A stretch of 64,000 bases of DNA from Pleomorphovibrio marinus (GTDB lineage: Bacteria > Bacteroidota > Bacteroidia > Cytophagales > Cyclobacteriaceae), in the NCBI RefSeq assembly GCF_003347495.1, contig NZ_QCXY01000001.1:434001-498000 (forward strand). The letters run 5' to 3'. Positions 55,032-64,000 of the stretch are shown in pieces (within the stretch, counting starts at the first letter, position 1; each line of letters starts with the position of its first letter). Under the pieces are notes generated by a model. It was not told where the DNA came from, made no database searches, and was given only the letters and a program-made list of their open reading frames with translations. The position numbers and the translations under genes were made by a program.

Positions 55032-57695
55032 ATGCGTGCGTCTATAAACATGAAACCCCTAGTTCTGATCCTGGTAGTAGCAGGGTGGGTTTTGGCTGCT
55101 TGCAGCTCACAGAAAAACACTTTTATAAACCGCCTGTACCACAATACAACGGCAAGATACAACGCCTATTATCTATCTAAGGAGAAGATGCAAGAATTGG
55201 AGATGAAAATTGAAGAGGAGCATGAGGAGGATTATTCCACCATCCTCCCTGTTTTCTATCCTATTGACAGTGCGGTCATAGAATCCAATGCAGAACTGCT
55301 GGAAGATGCCAGGAGCCTGGCCTCGAAGGCAATAGACTGGCACAAAATCAGTAACTGGGTAGACCCTTCCTATCTGTTACTTGGTAAAATAGACTACTAT
55401 CAAGCCGAGTTTGATGAAGCCCAGAACACCTTCAAGTACCTCAATGTCAACAGTAAAGATAAAGAAGTAAGGCATGGGGCATTGATAAGTTTGCTTAGGC
55501 TCTTCATTGATTTAAGGCAATTTGATGACGCGGCCTATGTCATGGACTACCTTTCAAAGGAATCCGGAATTAGTGATCAGAACAAGGCATATCTTTATAA
55601 GACGCTTGCCTATTACTATGAAACCAGGGAAGAGCAGGAGATGATTGCCCCTGCATTGTTTAAAGCCCTGGAGTTTGCAGAGCGGAAAAATGAGATTTCC
55701 AGGATTAACTTCATCCTCGGCCAACTTTATCAAAGAGCCGGGTTGGATGCATTTGCCTACGAATATTACCAAAAATCCTTGACAGGTTCCCCAAGCTATG
55801 AGCGTACGTTTTACGCCCAGCTTTTTTCCCAGCAGGTGGCCGAACTTGAAAAAAGTAAGGATCTGAAAAGGGTGAGAAACTACTATGACGACCTCTACAA
55901 AGACCGCAAGAACTTAGAATTTCGGGATGTTGTGCTTTATGAAAAGGCCCTTTTTGAACATAAGCAAGGGGAAATAGAAGAAACCGTGCGCCTACTTACC
56001 TTAGCTGCTAAGGAGCCATCCGAAAACCGGAGGCAGAAGGGTTACATTTACGAAAAACTTGCGGACATCTTTTTGAATGACAAGGATGACTATCTTAGCA
56101 CAAAATATTACCTGGACAGCGCCTTCCAACAATTTAAGGAGTCGGATAAGAACTATGCCGAATTGGCTTTGAAAAAGGACATATTTGACAGATACGCTGC
56201 AAATTATGAGAGAATCACAAAAAATGATAGCCTTATCGCACTAAGTAAACTTTCTGCCGAAGAGCAGGAAGCCTATGTGGATGAGTTTATCGCCAAGGAA
56301 GAGGAAAGGCTTATGCGGGAAGCTGAACTGGCCAGTGCCAAAAAATCAACCGGCATCTTCGACAACCTCCTAGCCTTCGGTGGAAAAGGCACAGGCTCTT
56401 CCTTTTATTGGGAAAACCCTACCGCAATGCAAAGGGGGGCTATTGAATTTGTACGAGTATGGGGCAACCGTTCCCTGACGGATAACTGGAGAAGAACCAA
56501 TAGGAGTTTTCAAGAAAGGGGTGATGAATATGGTGACGAAGAAGGCCTTTCGGAGGAAGAGTTAGCCCTGGGGCTCCCTTCGGAGGAAGAAGGAGAAGAA
56601 CCCCAAACCTTGAACCTTCCTGACAAAGCCACCCTTTTGAATAACATTCCAAAAGACCAGTCCGTTCTGGACCAGATGGCCGACGAAATGGAGGATTCGT
56701 ATTTTAACTTGGGAAAAATATTATTCTTTGAACTCAAGGAGCCAAGGCTTGCCCTAATAAATTTGAACAAATTGGTGGAGACCTACCCCAATACACTCAA
56801 AAAACCGGAGGCCTATTACACCATGTATCTGGCTACCAAGGAACTGAATGAGAACCCTGAATATTATGCCCAGATGCTCAATACGGAGTTTCCTGAGTCA
56901 CAGTACACAAAATCCATAAATAACCCGGACAAGGTCTCCGGTACCCAGGCGAACTTTGAATCAGCAGAAAACTACAAACAGGCCTATAGCTTGTACAGAC
57001 AAGGAGAATACGAATCTGCAAGGGCTGTCGTAAAATCCACTCTTGAAAAATATTCCCTTTCCAAAAATACCGAGAAACTTTTACTTCTAGGGATCATGAT
57101 CGAGGGTAAAAGTGGGGATTTGGAAGAGTTCAAGGATCGCTTGGAAGAGTTCATTGCAAACGCAGAAGATACGGAGTTACAAAAATTGGCTCAAAAAATG
57201 CTTAAAAGTTATGTAGGTGAAAGTGAGGACCCAGAATTGACGGAAGGAACAGAATCATTAGCCGACGAAGGAGAGGAAGCCTCTGAAGATGGCGTTGAGG
57301 ATGAAGGCAAAGCCGAGGAAGAGGATTCACCTTATAAAACAAACCCCAATCAAACACACATCTTCATCATTAGTATGGAACCAAAGCAGGCTCAGGAGTC
57401 CAAAGACCTCACAGCAGAATTCGAGGGCTTTCATGCCAAAAATTACCCCAACGACAGACTGAGAACCGGCACCATATCCCTTAACAGGGAAAACACAATT
57501 ATCATTATCAGCCCCTTCAGTAATGCAGAAAAGGCCATGAAATATAGAGATGAGTTTTTAAACAGTTTTAACAATGATAATTTACCTGAGGAAATAAAAA
57601 ATGGTAGTTTTGTAATTTCTATAGAAAACTTCCAACAATTGAATAAAAGGAAAGACATTAAAGAATATAAGGCTTTTTTCAAAAAAGCTTACTGA
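55032..57695 (+). CDS. Type IX secretion lipoprotein PorW/SprE homologue
   Basis: An 887-residue TPR lipoprotein. The N-terminus LAACSSQKNTFINRLYHNTTARYNAYY (lipobox LAAC, Cys24 from the first ATG; an ATG at 55050 gives a shorter leader) is the hallmark of SprE of Flavobacterium johnsoniae and PorW of Porphyromonas gingivalis. Helical tetratricopeptide repeats fill about 110-420 and 560-730; an acidic region (about 495-530) and a second, Glu-rich linker (about 735-770) separate them from a C-terminal domain. PorW/SprE is needed for protein secretion and gliding and works with PorN/GldN, whose gene lies at 62193. PBP1A follows by eight bases. Confidence 0.88.
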   Translation: MRASINMKPLVLILVVAGWVLAACSSQKNTFINRLYHNTTARYNAYYLSKEKMQELEMKIEEEHEEDYSTILPVFYPIDSAVIESNAELLEDARSLASKAIDWHKISNWVDPSYLLLGKIDYYQAEFDEAQNTFKYLNVNSKDKEVRHGALISLLRLFIDLRQFDDAAYVMDYLSKESGISDQNKAYLYKTLAYYYETREEQEMIAPALFKALEFAERKNEISRINFILGQLYQRAGLDAFAYEYYQKSLTGSPSYERTFYAQLFSQQVAELEKSKDLKRVRNYYDDLYKDRKNLEFRDVVLYEKALFEHKQGEIEETVRLLTLAAKEPSENRRQKGYIYEKLADIFLNDKDDYLSTKYYLDSAFQQFKESDKNYAELALKKDIFDRYAANYERITKNDSLIALSKLSAEEQEAYVDEFIAKEEERLMREAELASAKKSTGIFDNLLAFGGKGTGSSFYWENPTAMQRGAIEFVRVWGNRSLTDNWRRTNRSFQERGDEYGDEEGLSEEELALGLPSEEEGEEPQTLNLPDKATLLNNIPKDQSVLDQMADEMEDSYFNLGKILFFELKEPRLALINLNKLVETYPNTLKKPEAYYTMYLATKELNENPEYYAQMLNTEFPESQYTKSINNPDKVSGTQANFESAENYKQAYSLYRQGEYESARAVVKSTLEKYSLSKNTEKLLLLGIMIEGKSGDLEEFKDRLEEFIANAEDTELQKLAQKMLKSYVGESEDPELTEGTESLADEGEEASEDGVEDEGKAEEEDSPYKTNPNQTHIFIISMEPKQAQESKDLTAEFEGFHAKNYPNDRLRTGTISLNRENTIIIISPFSNAEKAMKYRDEFLNSFNNDNLPEEIKNGSFVISIENFQQLNKRKDIKEYKAFFKKAY

Positions 57696-57703
57696 AATAC
57701 AGA

Positions 57704-60016
57704 ATGGGAAATCACATTAAAAAAAGAAACTATAGCTGGGTAGCAAAGACCATAAAATATTTGTGGTTTGCCTTTATCTTCGGCATGCTTGGGTTTGTAT
57801 TGTTTGTAATGGCAGTCAGTGCAAATTTTCTGGGTCTTTTTGGAGAAATGCCAGAATTCAAGTCCCTTGAAAATCCCGAAAGTGAGGTAGCATCCGAGCT
57901 TTATTCCGCCGATGGAGTGATGCTAGGGAAGTATTACAGGGAAAATCGCAGCCCTATCACCTATAACGAGCTTTCTAAAAACACAATTCAAGCCTTAATC
58001 GCAACAGAAGATGTGAGGTTTGAAGACCACTCCGGAATTGATCCCAGAGGACTGATGCGTGTATTATTCAAAACCTTGCTGCTTGGCCAGCGAAGTGCTG
58101 GAGGGGGTAGCACTTTAAGTCAGCAGACAGCCAAAAATCTTTTTAAAACCCGAACCCAGGCTACACAAGGCGTATTAAGCAGGGTGCCGGGTTTAGGCAT
58201 GCTAATCATCAAGACAAAGGAATGGATAGTGGCTACCAGGCTGGAACGCTCCTACACCAAAGATGAGATTTTAACCATGTACCTTAACACTTCCGAATTC
58301 GGAAGTAACGCTTACGGCATTAAAACTGCCGCCAAAACATTCTTCAACAAGGATCCCAAAGATTTAAACCTGCAAGAATCCGCCACATTAGTGGGGCTAT
58401 TCAAGGCACCGTCCTATTATAGCCCTGTTTACAACCCGGAAAATTCTACAAGGAGGAGAAACACGGTGTTGTACCAAATGAGCAGGTATGGCTTCATCAA
58501 CAAGGAGGAATTTGACTCCCTGGCAGCTATGCCCATAGAGCTTGAATATCAAGTTGAAAGTCACAATCAGGGAATGGCCACCTATTTCAGGGAGGTGGTA
58601 AAAGCCGACCTTCTAAGGTGGACCAGGGAAAACCTAAAGTCTGATGGCACCCCGTATGACCTTTTCGGTGATGGGCTCAAAGTATTTACCACCCTGGACA
58701 GCCGATTGCAGAAATATGCAGAAGAAGCAGTAGCCTCCCATATGCCTGAATTGCAAAAGGCATTTGAGAAGGAAGTGGGAAACCGGGAACCTTGGATAGA
58801 CAAAGGGGGAAGGGCTATCCCTAACTTTATTGAAAATGCAGTAAAAAGAACCCAAGCTTACAGAAATTTAAAAGCAAGATACGGCGACAACCAGGATTCC
58901 ATAGATTATAAGCTCAACGAAAAGAAAAAAATGAGAATCTTTTCTTGGGATCAAGGGGAGCTTGATACTTTGATGAGTACCATGGACTCCATGCGGCACT
59001 ATAAAAAATACTTACAAACTGGTTTTGTTTCCATGGATCCACATACCGGTCATATTAAATCCTGGGTAGGTGGCATCAACCATAAGCATTTTAAGTACGA
59101 CCATGTGAAGCAGGGGAAAAGACAGCCCGGTTCAACCTTTAAGCCTTTTGTATATGCAGCAGCCATTGAAAATGGCTATGGGCCCTGCTACTCCGTTATT
59201 GACCAACCTGTAGAGGTGAATATTCCCGATCAGCCTACATGGAGGCCAAGCAATTCAAATGGAAAGTTCACTTTCGAAAGAATGACCATCCGGAAAGCAA
59301 TGGCCCAATCTGTCAATTCAGTCACCGCCTACATGATGAAAAAGTTGAGTCCCAGAGTAGTGGTAGAAACGGCCCATCGGTTAGGGATAAACAGTGACCT
59401 CGACGTAGTTCCTGCCCTAGCATTGGGAACCAGTGATGTATCGATTATAGAAATGATTGGGGCGTTCAGCACATTTGTAAATCGCGGAGAACATATTACC
59501 CCTATATATATCGACAGGATTGAGGATAAAAATGGCAATGTGCTTCACCAATTTATTCCTCGGAAAAAGCCAGCAATGAGTGAGGAACACGCCTATATCA
59601 TGTTATACATGCTAAGGGGCGGCACGGAAGAAGAAGGCGGAACCAGCCAAGGTTTGCCTAGATCTATCCGGGATGAAGGCAACGAAATTGGCGGTAAAAC
59701 AGGGACTACACAGAATGCATCCGATGGCTGGTACATGGGAGTGACCAAAGACCTGGTAAGTGGCGTTTGGGTTGGAGGAGACGATAGAGCCATACATTTC
59801 AGGAGCTGGATTAGTGGGCAGGGCTCCCGAACCGCCAGGCCCATCTGGAGTAAGTTTATGGAAAAGGTATATGAGGATCCCAGCCTCGCTATCACAAAGG
59901 GGCCGTTTCCAAAGCCGGACAGACCTCTGAGTATTGAGATAGATTGTTCTCTTTATGATCTGGATCAGGAAAATTTCAGGGAATTTGAATATGACTCTCA
60001 GAGTGTAGATTTTTAA
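57704..60016 (+). CDS. Class A penicillin-binding protein 1A
   Basis: A 770-residue bifunctional peptidoglycan synthase. N-terminal membrane helix (about 18-42); glycosyltransferase domain (about 65-250) with the catalytic Glu in ATEDVRFEDHSGID (near residue 100) and GGGSTLSQQTAKNL; transpeptidase domain with QPGSTFKPF (catalytic Ser near 476), SVNS (SxN) near 540 and GKTGTTQNASDGW (KTG) near 664. Start eight bases after the porW/sprE homologue, so the two are likely co-transcribed; no terminator follows, only repeat copy D. Confidence 0.95.
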   Translation: MGNHIKKRNYSWVAKTIKYLWFAFIFGMLGFVLFVMAVSANFLGLFGEMPEFKSLENPESEVASELYSADGVMLGKYYRENRSPITYNELSKNTIQALIATEDVRFEDHSGIDPRGLMRVLFKTLLLGQRSAGGGSTLSQQTAKNLFKTRTQATQGVLSRVPGLGMLIIKTKEWIVATRLERSYTKDEILTMYLNTSEFGSNAYGIKTAAKTFFNKDPKDLNLQESATLVGLFKAPSYYSPVYNPENSTRRRNTVLYQMSRYGFINKEEFDSLAAMPIELEYQVESHNQGMATYFREVVKADLLRWTRENLKSDGTPYDLFGDGLKVFTTLDSRLQKYAEEAVASHMPELQKAFEKEVGNREPWIDKGGRAIPNFIENAVKRTQAYRNLKARYGDNQDSIDYKLNEKKKMRIFSWDQGELDTLMSTMDSMRHYKKYLQTGFVSMDPHTGHIKSWVGGINHKHFKYDHVKQGKRQPGSTFKPFVYAAAIENGYGPCYSVIDQPVEVNIPDQPTWRPSNSNGKFTFERMTIRKAMAQSVNSVTAYMMKKLSPRVVVETAHRLGINSDLDVVPALALGTSDVSIIEMIGAFSTFVNRGEHITPIYIDRIEDKNGNVLHQFIPRKKPAMSEEHAYIMLYMLRGGTEEEGGTSQGLPRSIRDEGNEIGGKTGTTQNASDGWYMGVTKDLVSGVWVGGDDRAIHFRSWISGQGSRTARPIWSKFMEKVYEDPSLAITKGPFPKPDRPLSIEIDCSLYDLDQENFREFEYDSQSVDF

Positions 60017-60037
60017 CCCTTTCATGGAGAATTAAAA

Positions 60038-60272
60038 TTTGCTTTTTAAAGGATATACAGCCTGTACCTGCCTGCCGCAAATTCGCTTCTGGGGACTCGT
60101 TTCGGGAGATTCTCACCATGCCCCGATAGCTATCGGGGAGGTGCATCTCTGCATGTCTCGTTCTCTTGATACTCGATTTCATCTGTTTATATTTGTTTTT
60201 CAATGGTCAGATGGAATGCCCTGGATAATCATCCCCATGTGTGAGAATTCTTTCTCATGGGCATTTCATATG
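60038..60272 (-). repeat. Dispersed palindromic element, copy D (modules M1 then M2)
   Basis: Read on the minus strand from 60272: CATATGAAATGCCC, the three M1 helices (AATGCCC/GGGCATT at 60215-60221 and 60259-60265; TGAGAA/TTCTCA at 60242-60247 and 60252-60257; CATCTG/CAGATG at 60180-60185 and 60208-60213), the junction ATAAACAGATGAAATCGAG, then M2 with the perfect palindrome CCCCGATAGCTATCGGGG (60121-60138) and GGCAGGCAGGTACAGGCTG. The order is reversed relative to copy A. It fills most of the 323-base gap between pbp1A and uvrC. Confidence 0.8.
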
Positions 60273-60339
60273 TTCAATCTTCTTCACTTATTTTGTGAGT
60301 GGCGTGGAAAATGAAAACGGTCATAAGGAATCCCAAGGC

Positions 60340-62145
60340 ATGGAATCCCCATCTTATTCGGTGGAGGAGTACCATATGCTACCGGATCAGCCTGGTGTTT
60401 ATCGTTACTACAACACGGAAGGCAAGCTGATATATGTTGGCAAAGCCAAAAGTCTCAAAAAACGGGTAGCAAGCTATTTCGGTAAAAATACTGGCATCAA
60501 CAGAAAAACCAGGAGAATGGTAAGTGAAATCAATCGAATTGAATTCACCATGGTAAACTCCGAGTTTGACGCCCTACTTTTAGAAAATACCCTCATCAAA
60601 AAGTCCCAGCCCAAGTACAATGTGCTGATGAGGGACGACAAAACCTATCCGTACTTATTAGTCACAAATGAACATTTCCCTAGAATTTACCCTACCCGAA
60701 AAATGATCCCTACAAAGGGCACCTACTACGGTCCCTTTGCCAGTGTAAAGGGGATGAAAAATGTCCTTGAACTTATTCAGTCCCTTTTCACTATCCGGAC
60801 TTGCAAACTGGATCTTTCCCCGGAAAAAATCAATGAAAAGAAATATAAGGTCTGTTTGGAATACCACATAGGTAACTGCCTAGGGCCTTGTGAAGGTTTG
60901 CAGGAGGAGAAAACCTACCTTAATGATATTTTGCAAGCCAAAAACATTCTCAAAGGCAACCTGTCGGTTCCAAAGGCCTACTTCAAAGAGCGTATGCAGG
61001 AGGAAGCCGCTGCAATGGCTTTCGAAAAAGCGCAGCGTTATAAAGAAAAACTAGAGCTTTTAGAAAAGTACCAGGCGAAGTCCTTGGTAGCCAACCCGAA
61101 TGTCAGTAGCCTCGATATATTTTCAATTGTTACAGACGAAAAACTGGCATTTGTCAACTACCTACGGATTAAAAATGGTGCTTTGATTCTTTCTAAAACA
61201 GTGGAGCTGAGAAAAAAGTTGGACGAGGCACCTTCAGAATTGTTGGAAACGGCAATTATAAGGTTGCGGGAACAATTCAGGAGCGATGCCAAAGAGATCC
61301 TGGTAAATATCCCCTTGGATGAGAGTTACGAAGGATTCCAGGTACAACTCCCAAAGATAGGGGACAAAAAGAAACTGGTAGACCTCTCCCTAAAGAACGC
61401 CTTATATTATAAAAAGGAAAAGTCCCTATTGGCTGGGGAAGCAAAGGAGAAAAAAAACCGTATCCTCAAAAAATTACAGGCAGATTTATCCCTTAAAGAA
61501 CTCCCCGATCATATTGAATGCTTCGACAACTCGAATATTCAGGGTAGTAACCCTGTGGCAAGCATGGTCTGTTTTTTAAACGGCAAACCCGCAAATAAGG
61601 AATACCGACATTACCACATCAAAACAGTAGAAGGCCCCAATGACTTTGCCAGCATGACTGAGGTAGTGGGTAGAAGGTACAAAAGGTTAATTGCGGAGGG
61701 AAAGCCCCTGCCTAAACTCATTGTAATTGACGGGGGAAAAGGCCAGCTTAGTGCATCTATCATAGCCTTGAAAGAGTTGGGCATATATGGGGATATTCCT
61801 ATCATAGGAATTGCTAAAAGGTTGGAGGAAATATACTTTCCGGAGGATTCCTACCCCATCTACATTGACAAAAAATCCGAATCACTACGTTTACTTCAGC
61901 GAATAAGAGATGAGGCTCACCGGTTTGCCATCAATTTCCATAGGGATATAAGGAGCAAAAAGGCATTGGGGACACAATTGACAGAAATCCCCGGAATTGG
62001 TGACCAAACGGCAGAAAAACTACTTCAGCACTTTAAGTCAGTGAGAAAAATAATAGAGGCAACTCCGGATGAAGTAGCAGCCATTATTGGGAAGGACAAG
62101 GCCGAAAAGGTCTTAAGTCAAATTAATAAATGGTATCCGAAATAA
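60340..62145 (+). CDS. uvrC: Excinuclease ABC subunit C
   Basis: A 601-residue nucleotide-excision-repair nuclease from MESPSYSVEEYHMLPDQPGVY; the open frame extends back to 60241 but those codons are the edge of repeat copy D, and a GTG at 60304 is an alternative. GIY-YIG domain (about 15-100; GVYRYYNTEGKLIYVGKAK), UVR motif (about 195-230), an RNase-H-like C-terminal nuclease with HIECFDNSNIQGSNPVASM (about 390) and a final HhH motif pair (LTEIPGIGDQTAEKLLQHF near 545). A terminator follows. Confidence 0.95.
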   Translation: MESPSYSVEEYHMLPDQPGVYRYYNTEGKLIYVGKAKSLKKRVASYFGKNTGINRKTRRMVSEINRIEFTMVNSEFDALLLENTLIKKSQPKYNVLMRDDKTYPYLLVTNEHFPRIYPTRKMIPTKGTYYGPFASVKGMKNVLELIQSLFTIRTCKLDLSPEKINEKKYKVCLEYHIGNCLGPCEGLQEEKTYLNDILQAKNILKGNLSVPKAYFKERMQEEAAAMAFEKAQRYKEKLELLEKYQAKSLVANPNVSSLDIFSIVTDEKLAFVNYLRIKNGALILSKTVELRKKLDEAPSELLETAIIRLREQFRSDAKEILVNIPLDESYEGFQVQLPKIGDKKKLVDLSLKNALYYKKEKSLLAGEAKEKKNRILKKLQADLSLKELPDHIECFDNSNIQGSNPVASMVCFLNGKPANKEYRHYHIKTVEGPNDFASMTEVVGRRYKRLIAEGKPLPKLIVIDGGKGQLSASIIALKELGIYGDIPIIGIAKRLEEIYFPEDSYPIYIDKKSESLRLLQRIRDEAHRFAINFHRDIRSKKALGTQLTEIPGIGDQTAEKLLQHFKSVRKIIEATPDEVAAIIGKDKAEKVLSQINKWYPK

Positions 62146-62161
62146 ATATATCAAGCATAAA

Positions 62162-62184
62162 AAAAGCGGGCAAAGCCCGCTTTT
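62162..62184. terminator. Bidirectional terminator between uvrC and gldN
   Basis: AAAAGCGGGC (62162-62171) pairs with GCCCGCTTTT (62175-62184) around a three-base loop. It ends both convergent units. Confidence 0.9.
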
Positions 62185-62192
62185 AAATTTTC

Positions 62193-63005
62193 TTACCATT
62201 CCCAAAGGGTGTTTTCCCATTCCAGAAGGTCATATTCAAATTCCAAAGACTTCAAATATGCCTGTAACCTTGAATTCTGAGAATCCGAATCTATCATGTC
62301 TGCAATCAGGGCATTATCCGGATTGGTATATTTCCTGACCACTGACCTGAACAACCTTAAATCAAAGGCCTGGCTGTAAGGCATATGCTTAGAGGTATTC
62401 TGAAAGTTGATCCACTTGGCTTCTGGATGATCCTTAAAGTGATCATAAAAATCCTTGAAACGAATATAGGCAATGGTTTTTTGACCTGCATTGGAGTTCG
62501 TTTCAGAAGGCATTACCATTTCCAAGTATTTCACATCGAATTTAATCTCCGACCTGTGCTTGTCAAACAAAAAGTCTTCTTTGAAATCCAGATAATACAA
62601 ATCCTTCACAAAGATGCTATCCCCATTTGCAGCTATCCAGAAGTTAGTCTGAAACTCACTTATGGAAAGTGGCTGGGTAAACTCCTCATCGCCAAAGATC
62701 TCAAAAGCATTTTCATCCACTACAGCCTTGTAGATTTGGGATATAATACCATCTGCCTTCAAGCCTCCGGTACCATAAAGGGGAAGGTTAAACTTTTCCC
62801 TTAGGTCAATTCTTCTCCAAACCCCAATTTGATACATTTTATCATCCTCCCTGATGGGAAGCACAGAATAAACAGTATCAATTTGGAAACCATTGTCCCC
62901 ACCATTGGCAGGGCGCTGGCTGTTTGGCCCTTGCGCAAAAATCTCCATACCGCCTGATAACAACAAAAAGCTGAGGATGAAAGATATTTTAAGTATTCCC
63001 TTCAT
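62193..63005 (-). CDS. gldN: Gliding motility / type IX secretion protein GldN
   Basis: A 270-residue periplasmic protein from the ATG at 63005 (63029 would add eight residues before the signal peptide). The signal peptide ends near IFAQ. PIREDDKMYQIGVWRRIDLREKFNLPLY is the GldN/PorN hallmark (near residues 45-75). GldN joins the GldK lipoprotein ring on the outer-membrane side to GldM and the motor. It follows gldM by 39 bases in the conserved gldKLMN order. Confidence 0.94.
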   Translation of the reverse strand: MKGILKISFILSFLLLSGGMEIFAQGPNSQRPANGGDNGFQIDTVYSVLPIREDDKMYQIGVWRRIDLREKFNLPLYGTGGLKADGIISQIYKAVVDENAFEIFGDEEFTQPLSISEFQTNFWIAANGDSIFVKDLYYLDFKEDFLFDKHRSEIKFDVKYLEMVMPSETNSNAGQKTIAYIRFKDFYDHFKDHPEAKWINFQNTSKHMPYSQAFDLRLFRSVVRKYTNPDNALIADMIDSDSQNSRLQAYLKSLEFEYDLLEWENTLWEW

Positions 63006-63044
63006 AATCTTTTCAATTTTAATATCCAATAGGGACGAGCAATA

Positions 63045-64000
63045 TTAATTTTTAACAGGGATAGAAAACACCTCATTCATGGAAATCGGTATCTTCCTCT
63101 GCTGAAAATTCGTCCGAGTAACTTCATTTACTATTACTACCAGCCTATCTCCGGCCTGCGCCTGAGCAAGCAGGTTGGTAATCGCCACGGATTCCCCGGA
63201 GATCTTTACCTGGTCCCTGGGTACGTCGTTCCTGATAAGCCTTATTTCCCCTGCAGTAACCTCAAAGTTAGCATCTCTGGCCATAGTTCTTGCGAAATTA
63301 GGTTCTGCAATTGCCCTTATCCTCAAATTTCTAAGTTGCCCAACCGAGGATGGGTTTTGAAGGTCAACTTGGGTTTCCCCGATATATGGCCGAATGGTAG
63401 GTGTTGGAACACCTCTGATGTCATATTCAACTGCACCAATCCGATTGCCCCCACTTGAAACGCCTATATTCACCTTGCCTGAGCTACCTGGAATGATGGT
63501 TACTTCACCAGGTCTATTACCTTTGACGGACTGACCACCTGACACTGAAAACTCAGGGGCATAGGAACTGCCCAAGGCAGGAACATCAATCATAAGGTCA
63601 TTGGCACATTCTGCATAAAGCTGTTGCACCACCTCCGACGTCACCCTGATCAAGGGTTGCGCTACAAAGTAATCATACTCTACAGTAAGGAGGCTATCCA
63701 CACCACCTATGGGCACGACCACCTCACCTTTTAAGGTTCTTTTGGCCAAACCTCTGTCATCATAATTGCTGGCAGGAGCCACATTAAACTCAATTTTGCC
63801 GAAACCATCCACGACAGGAACTTCTCTACCATCAGCTGTCATCTTCATCTCTATTCCGGAAGCAGAAGAAGCCACAAACATATCCGCCTCAAACTTAGTG
63901 CCTGCGGCAACCACATTGGAACTAGCAGCCACCCTGGCAAACAACTTATCAGCCTCAAAGATAAAAGAGCCCAAAGAATTTGTGATCCCCCTGAGGGCCT
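63045..64000 (-). CDS. gldM: Gliding motility / type IX secretion protein GldM, C-terminal part
   Basis: The frame is open from the stop at 63045 to the edge; the visible 318 codons lack a start, and the normal length is about 515-520 residues, so about 200 N-terminal residues (including the membrane helix that with GldL forms the motor) lie outside. The visible part has the periplasmic beta-domain pattern of GldM: AASSNVVAAGTKFEADMFVAS, GKIEFNVAPASNYDD, IRVTSEVVQQLYAECANDL and the C-terminus IPISMNEVFSIPVKN. A TTG at 63972-63974 could be mistaken for a start. Confidence 0.93.
   Translation of the reverse strand, partial: ALRGITNSLGSFIFEADKLFARVAASSNVVAAGTKFEADMFVASSASGIEMKMTADGREVPVVDGFGKIEFNVAPASNYDDRGLAKRTLKGEVVVPIGGVDSLLTVEYDYFVAQPLIRVTSEVVQQLYAECANDLMIDVPALGSSYAPEFSVSGGQSVKGNRPGEVTIIPGSSGKVNIGVSSGGNRIGAVEYDIRGVPTPTIRPYIGETQVDLQNPSSVGQLRNLRIRAIAEPNFARTMARDANFEVTAGEIRLIRNDVPRDQVKISGESVAITNLLAQAQAGDRLVVIVNEVTRTNFQQRKIPISMNEVFSIPVKN

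Noticed and set aside
63045-63974. A complete 309-codon gene starting at TTG 63974
   Set aside because: The frame stays open to the window edge with GldM-like sequence before the TTG, so this is the 3' part of a longer gene.

Overview
The window looks like a chromosomal segment of a gliding-lineage Bacteroidota bacterium, most likely of the order Cytophagales (Cyclobacteriaceae-like). The pointers are two SusC/SusD outer-membrane uptake pairs, type IX secretion/gliding genes (gldD, a porW/sprE homologue, gldM and gldN), a DNA polymerase III alpha subunit with a fused proofreading exonuclease, an ATP synthase cluster without beta and epsilon, many lipoproteins with short lipoboxes, and weak Shine-Dalgarno signals. 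This assignment is inference from gene content; there is no rRNA or tRNA in the window. I see no prophage, insertion sequence or CRISPR array.

Layout. 1-1571: magnesium genes mgtC-like and mgtE (cut by the window edge), translationally coupled, with a hairpin in the leader. 2099-3394: a multi-pass membrane protein I do not recognise. 3423-18598: two purple-acid-phosphatase-like metallophosphoesterases flank two tandem copies of a module made of a small ORF, susC and susD, all on the minus strand; this looks like a duplicated uptake locus for a substrate that may carry phosphate. 18732-28664: dnaE, trxA, an orphan RND pump, and two lipoproteins. 28785-34719: an L-rhamnose locus (rhamnose mutarotase, GH106 rhamnosidase, GntR-type sensor-regulator, an NCS1-family permease and a 56-residue membrane protein). 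34862-47945: mostly housekeeping genes (DinB-like, gldD, guaB, an RsmB-like methyltransferase, prmC, GH3 ligase, LysE exporter, then the operon YggS-DUF423-DacB-LD-carboxypeptidase). 48010-54928: M23 peptidase, bactofilin and F1Fo ATP synthase genes in one long minus-strand run. 55032-62145: porW/sprE homologue, PBP1A and uvrC. 62193-64000: gldN and the C-terminal part of gldM.

The feature I find least explained is a dispersed palindrome-rich element present four times (near 1846-2101, 4782-4943, 39868-39987 and 60038-60272). It has two modules separated by a shared motif ending in ATGAAA. In two copies this motif supplies the start codon of the next gene (2099 and 4784), and a third, degenerate copy abuts the prmC start. 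One module can fold into three short helices, one of which would hide the start codon. The two modules occur in opposite order in two copies, as expected from a tandem or circular source. The second point of interest is the pair of paralogous ~70-residue proteins upstream of each susC, which resemble only the cytoplasmic N-terminal part of FecR-type anti-sigma factors.
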